DNA of 64,000 nucleotides from Triplophysa rosa (Eukaryota > Chordata > Actinopteri > Cypriniformes > Nemacheilidae), in the NCBI RefSeq assembly GCF_024868665.1, contig NC_079897.1, positions 2,897,133 to 2,961,132 on the forward strand. Reading direction: 5' to 3'. The position numbers and the translations under genes are program-made. Below are positions 49,401 to 61,400 of this stretch, piece after piece (within the stretch, counting starts at the first letter, position 1; each line of letters opens with the position of its first letter). The notes below the pieces were generated by a model. The model was given only the letters and a program-made list of their open reading frames with translations, made no database searches and was not told the DNA's origin.

Positions 49401-52400
49401 GGGTCTGGAAATGACAGAGCTAATTACCCTGCGTGTAACTGTGTGTGTGTGTATTCAGTGTTCAGCCTTCTGGTTTGCCTGCAGTGGAAAGATAGGGGGT
49501 GTGAGCACAATTACCATCTGTCAATCAAACACAAGCACAGCCCTTCTTCAACTGAACCATTATCCATCTTCCGCTCAACAGAACTCAGTTCATATGCGTT
49601 TACAGAGTGTATTTACGTATAAGATCATTTTATGTAAGGGACTTTAAGCAACAGCTGCGGATGGAACGGCGTTCTGTCATTGTATTGCACATGCGTGAAA
49701 GCGCTACTCGCTAATAGAGGGTTTGCCGTAGTGGTTACTACGTGACAAATTAGGCAATCAATGGTTATGTATTATGTATTGTATTTTTATCAGTATATCA
49801 TTCTATCATTAGTCTTTTACAGTCATTTTACAAATATCACCATTGGTTACTTTTTCTGCTATTCAAAATTTGGTTGCACTTTATTTTACAGTAGGTGTAC
49901 CTATAGTGTACTCACAGTGTACTTACTTTAGAATGTATTGGGTAGTATAAGGTAACTACATGGTATAATTTTAGGTTTAGGGGTAGGTTTGTGGTCAGTA
50001 CCTAGTTATTACCCAGTTATTATATTTTCTGTAATAAGTACATAGTATGTACATGGGAAAGAGGACTGTAAAATAAAGTGCTACCCAAAATTCTTTATAC
50101 AACCAGGTAAAACAACTAAAAATCAATTTCTTAGTATTTGGTTATTTTTAAACAAATATACATCTTGCGAAGTTGCGGGTTATGCAAAGCTCTAGGGGGC
50201 AAACCAAAATATCTAATATTCAAAATTTCACAATAAATTTCAATTGATTCAAAATTGTATGTGGTATTAGTGCCAAAACAGCTCCATATTACGCAACACT
50301 CAATATTCAAAGGGATACATTACCTCAAAATAGAAAAATTGTCATTATTTATTCATCCTCATGTCATTCAAAACCTGTATGACTGCCGTCATTTTGTAAA
50401 CCACAAAAGATATTTTGAGAAATGTCTTAGTGGTTTTGTGTCCATACAGTCAATGGGGTTCGTGTTGTTTGGTTACCAACTTATCCAATATCTTCTTTTG
50501 AGTTTTGCAGAAGAAAATCATACAGGTTTGGAATAACACGGTGAGTAAACAATGAAATACTTTTTTTCGTCAACTATCCTTTAAACAAATATTATAAAAA
50601 CAGCAAAGACGGTTCTATTGGATGCACGTGCCTGGCCCAAAGTTAACCTCCGGTCTGGGCTTGATTATCGGTCTGGCTAGTGGATAGTAATATAACAATT
50701 TATTTTATATTGAATTTATATTAATATTAAGTTATAATAATATTTGATTGTATATTAAATATTAAATGACATGATTCTTTGCGGAGGTCTACCGGAGTTA
50801 AGTTTGGGCCACATAACGTTTCATTAACAAAGATGTTAGTGATGTTATGTCATTAACAAAGAGGCCAATCATCAAAGCCATTTACAAAACAGGAAAAGTT
50901 TTAAAGGTACTTTCGCACAATTGGGCTTACTTTTTGGGCGGCACCTGTCCGACGTTGACTTTAACGCAGATGACCTTGCGTGTCTGCATTCCCATGGCGC
51001 AGGTGGCTTTGCCCGCAGTGGAGGAGGTGTTGAGGGTGGATGTGCTGGTGTCCTCCACACACTGTCCCCATGGACCTGCCTGCCAGTGATACACCACGCA
51101 GGGATGTTCGTTACAGTTGCGCACCTCTTGCAGGGAGCTGCTGTTCGGACAGCTGGCACCTCCTGCAGAAGTAGAGTGACATGCATCAGGTTTGATAATG
51201 CGTTTATACAGGAAGTGTCAAAGATGCCCGTCATAACCATTATGGACCAATCAGCTGTGATCTTGAGTACACAGCAAATACCAAAAAATGTAAAATGCCC
51301 CTCAGGTCTGGTTCCAGTTCCCCTTGGACCCCGATGCGATCTGATTGGCTGAATGACTTTTAACTTTTAATAGGTACTTCATAATGTACAGTAAATATGT
51401 TGTCTTAGATAAATATACAGTATACATAGATGCCACATTAGCGGCTGGCATACGCAAGTTTTCTGCCATGTTAGGATAGTTTAGGAAGCAACTGTAGAGG
51501 CCGGACACATCCATGTGTGTCTGAGGTGGTCGACACCGGCACGCACACGGTTTCACACAAACAGCACAAGAACCCTGACGATCGAGAGGAAATTAGCCGT
51601 CTTCTTTGCTTTGATTTTCCTTCCGTGTATCCCTTGGAGTGAAACAGGTCAAGTGTTAATTTCCCGCCATCTCAACATAAGCTCGACATCTCCAGCCGCT
51701 TAAGCTTGTCGTAAATTGATTGAAACACTCCACATAATTGCCTCCTAATTCCTCACGAGTGGCATACAGTCAATGCAGCTGGTGGAGAGGAGCTCCTGCA
51801 ACTAAATAATGGATGACTTATACAGTTTTGTAGATGACAGAGCTGCCCGGCGCACCTGTGAATCAAAGCATTCTCACCTTATTATTAGGCTTATATTGTT
51901 GATGGGAAACCTTGGGTTAGCAGATTTAAAGGGACACCCAAATATAAAAATTCTGTCATTGTCTGACATTTACTCACTCTTGAGTTGTTGCAAATCTGTA
52001 TATACATTTCTTTGTTCTGATGAACACAGAGACATATATTTGCTTGTAACCAAACAGTTTTTGGCCACCATTGACTACCATAGTAGAAAAATGACAATGG
52101 TAGTCAAAAGTGCCCTAGAACTGTTTGCTTTCCTACATTCTTCAAAAAATCTTCTTTTGTGTTCAACAGAACAAAGACATTTATAAAGCAACTTTTCCTA
52201 CTATGGTGGGCAAGAATTGTTTGGTTGCAACCAGTGTTGGGTAAGTTACTCTGAAAAAGTAATTCATTACTAGTTACTAATTACATATTCAGTAGTGTAA
52301 TTAGATTACTGTACAAATTACTCTCTCCAAAAAGTATTTAATTACTTATTATTACTAATTACTTTCTATATCCTACATCAACCTTGATTAGTTAAGTGAT

Positions 52401-55400
52401 TTAAGGATAGACATGAAACGGCCCTTTAAATTCACTCATATAAATAATATAAAACTTCATAAAGTACACAGCAAAATCGCCCGTGTTAAAAAAGGTCAAA
52501 TTAACTCAGTGTATATATAATATACACTTTGAGAGTGTGGATTATATATACACTGCAAGTGTTAATTTGACATTTTTTAACACTGGCGATTTTACTGTGT
52601 AGTATTATTAACTGACCAAAGTATACAAATGTGAGAATTATACATTAATGCACGGATTGTAAAGTTAGACTTTGAATTTTGATGTCAGTTCCACTATTGC
52701 ACACACATATATTACACAAAGTATTTAGTTTAATTACTTCAGAAGTAACTGTAGTTAAATTACAGAAAAAACAAGAGTAATCCCTTACTTTACTTTTCAA
52801 GGGAAAAGTATTTAAATTACAGTAACTAATTACTTAGTAACTAGTTACACCCAACACTGGTTGCAACATACAAGCATTCTTCCATATATCAGAACAAATA
52901 AATTTATAAGATTTGGAACAACTTGAGGGTGAGTAAACACAGAAAGAATTTGCATGAACTGTTGAACTGTTCCTTTAACCTGTGATTTCTTAAGCACTAC
53001 AATTCAACATCAGTCTTGCCAAAGATACACGGGCAATTCTTCAAACAGGGAAAATAGCGAAAAATGACATTGCTACATTCCAGTCAGACGAAATAGTGAA
53101 TTGCAGAAGGCAGTTCGAAACGGCTTTCACATAGGACGCGGAATCCGCAATGAAACCCATTCATTTCAATGGCTTGCGCATTGCGCAAAAGTTCAACTTT
53201 TGCCGCTGCGCTCTGTGACGATTAACCGCGCGGTCAATAGAAACGGCACATCCAAGCGCGGAAAACAAAATGGATGAACAGCTACTGTGTGTGTCGGAAT
53301 TTTCGGAGCTGTACAATACAAGCTTGCATTGAATAGGGACATCGGGAGAAATGCTGTGTCATGGAGACATATCTCCATTCAAGTTGGCATGTCAGGTGTT
53401 TTTTTTAGTCAGGTAGCTTGTTGTAGGTATAGGCAATATGCGTGTGAAACGGACACAGGCAGCAGCAACATGTCGTTTTTCCTCCTCTAGCCTCCGCTAC
53501 TTTGAAATAAAGCTCAGTTGCGATAGAAATGTATAGAACTCCTGCTGTTTTGAAAACTCCGCCTACTTTGCTCTGGCCAGCGCAGTGCAGATGTTTCTGA
53601 TCTGATGCAATGTGCGACGGTGGCTTTAGAAAAATAATATTGTTTTTGTGCATGTTTACAGTATGAATTTCATTACTCTCCTGACTTACTCACAAATCGA
53701 CTGTGATGGATATACATTATGCATGTACAAATGGCTGCATTTGGCATCTGTAACATCAGAAGTCAAGCAGAGACAGAATGAGGAGATTACTAGTCATGGT
53801 CAGATGAAAATATCTGCCTATTAAAGGTCTTCTACTTAACGCATGTAAGTAAAAGTTCATTGTTTTATTTTGTATCTTCTTTGGGGATGCAACTTGTATA
53901 TTCAATGTTTTAAACAAAGAAGTCCGTTAAACCTACACAAACACAATCTATTTATTCTTAACAATCAGATCTAAATCTACGCACGGCACGCAACAGATAG
54001 AAATAAAAATAAGATGTACCGTAGAGCTCTGGAAACTTGGGGACCCTCGTAAGACCTTGAGATGAAGCAAATGTTACGGGAATCTTTGCATACATCTTTA
54101 CACACCAGTGGTTAGATTGCGAAGATTTCAGCAAATACTACACTAGTACTAGACACGTTTAGATGACAGAACTCAAAGCATCTGAACAAACCTAAAAGGG
54201 CTTCTAGAGAAAACTACTTTACATGGTGTAAAACGCGTGAGAGGGTTTGACACATTACCCTCCATAACTGTTATCCACGCCACTACCATTGATGTCACTG
54301 TGAAGAAAGAGACAAACGGCTACAGTACAGACTCCTCTGAGAGGGTTATGACACAGAAACGACAACAAAAAATGATCACAATTGATTTATTCTAAATGTT
54401 TCACCTGCCTCTGATACGATTTTGCTTTTCAGATGACATCACAAGGTCCTTTTACTTTAACAACCCCTCTCGTCCAATCACCTGTCTTACTTCTGGTGTG
54501 TAACGGCCACTTTTCACTATACAATCAAGTACCACACTAGATTTTTTAAATATCCCCTTTGCAAATCAGAAATATGTACTTAATACGTAAAATAGGTTGT
54601 GAACAGTGTTGGGTGTAACTAGTTACTAAGTAATTAGTTACTGTAATTTACAAAGTAATTACTTTTCCCTTGAAAAAGTAAAGTAAGGGATTACTCTTAT
54701 TTTTCTGACATTTAATTTCAGTTGCTTTTGATGTAATTAAACTAAATACTTTGTGTAATATATGTGTGCGCATTAGTGGAATTGACATCAAAATTCAAAT
54801 TCTAACTTTAAATTCCTTGCTTTAATGTATAATTCTCACATTTGTAATACTTTGGTCAGTTAATAAGAGTACTTTATGTAGTTTAATATTATTTATTTGA
54901 ATGAATTAAAAGAGCCGTTTCATGCCTATCCTTGAATCGCTTAACTCATCAAGGTTGATATAGGATATAGAAAGTAATTAGTAATAAGTAACTAAATACT
55001 TTTTGGAGAGAGTAATTTGTACAGTAATCTAATTACACTATTGAATATGTAATTAGTAACTAGTAATTAATTACTTTTTCAGAGTAACTTACCCAACACT
55101 GGTTGTGAACAATATTTTCTTGTCTTCAGTGGCTCACTAATGCTTAAACCTTGTTGGAACAGAAGAAGTGTTTTTCGGAGACCTGAAACACTCATGACGA
55201 CTTCACAGAAAAACATTGTGGCCGTGAGCAAATCATCTGTCATACAAACGTTTTACCTTGACAGTCTAATCTTGTACACAACAAACCACAGACAATTCCA
55301 AGGATTTGAAGTGCTCGCTACATTGGGCCCAAGAAGGATTTGGACATTTAAGACACTTAAAACGTCTGAATGTCGCTACAACAGATAACAAAACATCAAA

Positions 55401-58400
55401 CCATGTGGCTCTAACTTGCTTCAAAGTAATACATTTCCTTGAAAGAAGGTTGTGAGGTTTTAAATGACCAAATAAAAAATATAAGACCAAACAGTTCTTG
55501 GCCACCATTGACTTCCATAATAGCAAAAATGACAATGGTAGTCAAAAGTGCCCCAGAACTGTTTGATTTCCTACATTCTTCAAAATATCTTCTTTTGTGT
55601 TCAACAGAACAAAGAAAATCCCTACTATTTTAGTCAATGGTGGCCAAGAACTGTTTGGTTAGAAGCATTCTTCCAAATATCTTTCTCTGGGTTCATCAGA
55701 ACAAAGAAATTTATACAGATTTGGAACAACAAATTTTTATTTTTGGGTGAACTGTCCCAAGTACAAAAAAAAGTATAGTAGAGTAAAAAGTAATAAAGTA
55801 CAAAAGCGCACTAAAAAGGACTTTTGGAAAAGGAAGAAAAGCTTCATAGCTCTGAAATGGCAATGAAATGGCATCTACTAATACATTTTTCATGAAAACA
55901 AAATGGATACGGATAACTAGAGTTTGAATTAATACGTAAAAAAAGTAAAATGATGGATTTGATTTTGGTTCAGCTGAACAAAGCGTTTCAATCAAAGCCC
56001 TTGACAAACCTGAGGTGCAACATTTCAGTAAAAAGAAACACATTAAATGCAAACATGCTAGTACCCGTGTGATGTTTGTTTACCTTCTCCTGCATTGTAA
56101 GCCAGTATGGCACGGGTTCTCATCTGTTTGCCCTCTGCGGTTTTGCTGGAGCAAGTCTGGGAACAGGTGGACCACTGGGTCCAGATACTGAGAGCGCAGT
56201 CTTTAGGACACGGGACGGTACAGGGCGCAGGTGCAGGATAGACGCCATCAACACACATCTCCCTTTCCACCTCTTTACCTGAAGCAAAACACAGTATCAA
56301 CATTACAACACCACACAACATCACAACAAATGGTAATGTTAACACAGGATTACAACATCTGCACACAAAAAGCACCTTTAAATAATGTTCGACAAAACAA
56401 GGAGCAGAAACACGTCAGCTACAACTATATTGATCATGTACATTGGTTCACAATAAAACACTCGCATTAAAGAAACAGTTCACCCAAAATGAAAATTCTG
56501 TCATCATTTGCTTGTCCTCTTGTCATTTCAAACCTGTATGACTTTTTCTTTTCGCAAAACACAAAAGAAGATATTTTAAAGAAAGTTGGTAACCGAACAG
56601 CACTGGCCCCCATTCACTTCAATTGTATGTACACAAAACCAGTGCAAGTGAATGGGGTCCAGTTAACAACCATCTTCAAAATATCTTATTTTGTGTTCGG
56701 CAGAAGAAAGAAAGTCATACAGATACATCCCTTTAATCATCCTAATTAAAAAAATGAGCTTATATATTTCAATTGATGCAACAAAATAAATAGTAAACAT
56801 TTAATTTAATATACAGTCCCTCAGGGGGTTCCACCAATTTACAATGAAAGAGTCTCACAAAACCATGACATGCTGTCATAAAAACAATCCCATAATTCAA
56901 AAGAATTTAAATGGCCTTGGTATCATGATTTTATCTTTAAGCAAAATGCCATTTTATATTTTTGTAAATGTTATGAAATTAAATCTGATCTGGTTGTGTT
57001 GTTGTTAGATTCCCCTGACATGTTTCTAATGCACTTCACGACACGTCTGTATTCCACATGACTGCTATTTTGAAACAGTGCCATCCTAAATTATTAGCAC
57101 GCAATAACACCGACAGGCACAAACGTGCAAACGTTGTCAGCGCGTCTGCATGTGGCACCATTTGGCATCGAGCGCAGGCTTCCTCAAAGAGTTCTCTTGA
57201 TCTTTCTCAGCGAGCCAGAAGAGAATTTATTTGCCTTTAGCATGGGGACATTCGCTAGAAAAATAAATATATGCCTGCGCAGCGAACCACAAACACCCAA
57301 TAAATATTTCCATCAAACACAGGGACTCTCCAAGCTTTCCTTTTCCTCCAATATTCACATCGATCTGTGTCAGATGCCTGGCCATTTGTGAAGCAATATT
57401 GCAAGCTTCTCTCTCTCCGTGTTGAAGACAGTCAGAGAAGAGTAGATGTCAAGTCTGCTTGAAAAAAACAACTAGCAGATCAATTTTAATCAGAGAATGA
57501 TGGAATCAATCTGGCACATGAGGCCTACAGCAGAGGCAGGTGACGGCGGGACGAAGGCGTTAGATTGCTCGCAGCAGATGCCGGAGAACATTATTCCACG
57601 TTTTTATTTTATAGATGACATAGCAGAGATTCGGAATGAGGGTGGTCACGTGACAGTGTCATTTTTTTTTAAAGATGCTCTGTTTTTCTTTGTAGAACTG
57701 GTGATAGTTTATCTTTTTAGATGCAAAAACATTTTTAAAATGTCAACATTTTTATCAACTATATCAGCTTTTCATGAAAGTGTTTTTCAAACTATTATTA
57801 TAGTTCCGGTTAGACCTTGACATCACCCACTTGGAAAGAGAATATCAGGTTATAATGTCAGAGTCTGTACTTTCGGAAAACAAGTAAAAAGCAAAGTTTT
57901 GTAAAAACTTTAGTAAAGCGTGATTTAAAAACAATATATAAAATGTGATATAATGAAATAATGTGATATTATTTGTTAAGAATGTATCATTGTTTTCACA
58001 TTTATGATATATTCCTGCAGAAAAAAAACAACAGAACAACTAAGAAATTCTAAAGTATTTGATGGTTACAATAGGAAATGTATTGATAGAAACTTTTTTG
58101 GAAACTATAATGGTTTCTGTGGGTCTCCATTGGTAATGTGTTCGGTTCTATTGGTGGGATATTAACTGGTGGGGTGTTATCCTATTAGACCAAAAACACT
58201 AAACTAAATAAAATAATTTTGTAGTGGTTAACAGTTGATGGTTTATACTGGTATTTGAAATGGCAACCAATATAATTTCTACAGTAATTTCTATAGACGG
58301 TTTCAAAGCAACAACATAATCAAACGTTACTGCACACGTGCGCTTTTGTGAACCAAATTTAACTTCCGGTACACATCCTCAGAGAATCCCTGGAGATTAT

Positions 58401-61400
58401 TTTTGACAACAAGCAAAAGAAATGACAAGTAAATTACATTAGCTAGCAAGTTAAAAGTATGTCTAGCCAGTATTATTTTGGGTTAAAGCAGAAGAACGTT
58501 ACTTGGCTAAACTTAAAGTCCCCGTGAACCGGAAGTTGCGATCGTTTTTACTTCCGTATTTTGACGCATTTCTGAGTGAAAAGGGATTTTGAATGAGAAA
58601 AATAGTGGGCGTGGCTTTCATCTGTCTATGCGATTTGATCGGATGTATAAAAACAGCCGTTGCATTTTGAAATGGAACTGGCAGCAGACTGACAGTTGAA
58701 GGGGAGGAGTTAACGGATGATCCGCCCAAGCCGTCCAACATTTAAGATGGATAGTCATTACAGGAAGGAAGTGCATTTTCAGATTTTAACTGAAGATTAT
58801 GAGGGCACACAAAGAGAATGACCCACATTGATAAACTATTTACAATAAACGCTGCAATATTTCATGAAAAAATCGCCATTGTAAATTTTTATTTCACTGG
58901 GATTTTAAATGTTATATAGAAAAGTTATATGACCTATTCAACAAATTGTTATTTAATAAATTAATATACAATACAATTCAACAAATTGCTTATTTAATAC
59001 AATTATTATACAATAAAATATGATTATAAATTAATATTAACATAATATCAATAAAATATAAATAGTTATATTATTACCCACTAGCCAGACTGATCAACAA
59101 ACACATACTGGAACTTAACTTCGCCCTAGGCGCGTGCATACGGTTAAACTGTCTATAAGCAAGGGTGTCATTAATTGTGAATAATTTGAATAACTAATCA
59201 TCAGTTTATTATATAACTGATCTAATTAAAACATTCTCAAATGATATATTAGTGCATTGACCTTGTAGATTCAGCAGAGGACGAGGACACGTAAACAGAA
59301 GGACACGCATGTGCCGAGGAGGAGAATTTATGAGTAGAGATCAGGTTTAATGGCTGTCTTTAGCCGGTCTAATTTATACGAGTGTCTCTCCAGCAATCGC
59401 TAAAATTGTCTTTCCCGAGCAGCTGGAGGACAGGATCACCATTAGCAAGATGTTTACACTCCTCCGTTGAATTACCAACGTAAAGAGCTCCCGCAGAGAA
59501 GGAAAATGTTCTGGACACAGCACACGAGCTGAGAGATGAGACAGGGACGATACTGTTTCCCGGAGGCTAATTACCGGATTCAAAATCAATCCTACTTTTT
59601 AAAAACATCCACCACAGACGCTGACAGAACACTAGTGAGAATCTACCGGCAGTGCAGGGATTTGGCAAGCGCACCGCAAGAGATTATACTTAAATGTTTG
59701 GAACTAGACCAGCTCCGGCTGAAGTTTTCTAAGGGTTTTTTACGCGAACTCATGACAAGCACAATTTTCTTTCTTTCTTGTGTTGATATATTGCAGGATG
59801 ATGACGACATTTTTGCTGTATTTCGTGGAAAACACTTTGAAGTACAATAGCATACAGATGGCTGCCGCAACATCCTGAGGTCTTCAAACGCTGGAAAAAA
59901 CTGTTTTAAATCAGATTTAAGCAACACTTTTATTTTTATTTTGAAAGGTGCTAACACTGAACTGCCAGAAGTTATAGCAAAAGACAGCCAATCATAAAGC
60001 ACCTTAGTGTTTACCCCATTAAATAAAAGTGTGAACGGCCCCTGTTGTACCGAAATTCGACTCCCCTACTTCTGATTGGTTCATTCACTTAGGATGCTGC
60101 GTTGTGATTGGTCCCTATCTCTAAATCCCGCCCTCACCCTAATCCTAACCCTAACCTTCGTAGGGGAAAACAGGGGAGTCGTAATCTCACGGGGAGTAGG
60201 ATTTTGATACAACACCCCAAAGTAAACCTGACTTTCTTTCTTAATAAAAACAGGGATCATAGAGATTTTATGTTGCTTGACACAGTCTTGCTCAGAAGGA
60301 CAAAAGTTTCCAAATGAACTTTTCTATGGAAACATTCGGCGTAAAGCTGCAATGCCACATAGAAACCAGACATATAACAACTTTGTTGTTATGATAGAAC
60401 ATACATTTCATGATTTAAAACTTCAGATAATTGTATATTTCTTTTCATTTATACAAACTTTTTGCAAACATTTTGCAACTTTAATATAATTTGTTTTATA
60501 TCATGTTTCTATATTAATTATTTTAAATCTTAAACATTAAACTCAAATCCTAATTTCTTTCTATAATAATTATTTTATGATTTAAACATTAAACTCAAAA
60601 CATTGTGCAACTGTAAAATAATTCTTTTTATATCTATATTTTTCAATATTTTATCATTTAAACATTAAACCCATAACATTATGTAGCTGTAATTGTCATG
60701 TAAATGCATATGACACCTCTGAGCAGCATTAAATAATCTGCATAAACACTTACATTAATATTTAGGCATTTAGCAGACGCTTTTGTCCAAAGAAAAACAA
60801 AATGAAGGGAAACAATGAAGCAATATATCTTTAAAAAAGGCAACAACACCTGTTGAAAAAAACAGCATATGCTGGTTTAGTATGTTTTGATGCTGGTTTG
60901 TGCTGGTTTAAGCTGGTCATCAAAACATACCTAACCCAGCATATACTGGTTTTTTCAACAGGGACAATACAAGAATTTAGCATTTAGCATGTCCCTGTCA
61001 AGTATTCACAAAAAAATGTATATTTTTAATTGTTCCTTCAAGAGTGTGAAGGAACCATGAGGGAGAATAAGTGGGAAAGTGATTTTTTGCACCTCTGTGC
61101 AGGGGTCACCACATAAACATCCTTAAACGTTTTACACCTCATTATTTTCTATAAAGCTGCTTTTAAATGATGCGTATTGTGAATTGCACTCGACTTGTTA
61201 CCTTCACTGTTGATGCAGCGGACCTGTGGATTCTGGGTTCCCTCTCCACAATCCATATTGTCTTCAGGAACACACTCCTTCAGTTTGACCAGCTGCCAGG
61301 TAAAACAGCTGGGATCTTCACACGGGACGGCCTCCACCAGGTGAGGACAGCACCCCTCGCCACCCGTGGGGTTATTAGTAATGTTTCGCCGCCTAAACTT

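Larger units (their letters stand above)
46768..50930. other. thsd7a intron between exons 4 and 5
   Basis: A 4.2 kb intron. The left 3 kb is mostly unique-looking sequence with no coding signal. On the right it has a MITE (49872-50085) and a palindromic repeat (50309-50585). Confidence 0.6.
51925..52979. repeat. Abundant palindromic repeat, copy 6, split by a nested hAT MITE
   Basis: The outer arms TTTAAAGGGACACCC (left) and TGAACTGTTCCTTTAA (right) belong to the abundant repeat. Its interior is interrupted at 52232-52859 by another element with its own target duplication. Confidence 0.85.
51163..56083. other. thsd7a intron between exons 3 and 4
   Basis: A 4.9 kb intron with nested repeats at 51925-52979, a hAT MITE at 54604-55101, a palindromic half-repeat at 55483-55757 and a CG-containing repeat near 53110-53250. 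No exon was found. Confidence 0.65.
56279..61201. other. thsd7a intron between exons 2 and 3
   Basis: A 4.9 kb intron with a palindromic repeat (56467-56736), a degenerate repeat near 58090-58330, a small palindrome (60849-60962) and a short CCCTAA-like tract near 60137-60156. The rest is AT-rich with no coding signal. Confidence 0.6.
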
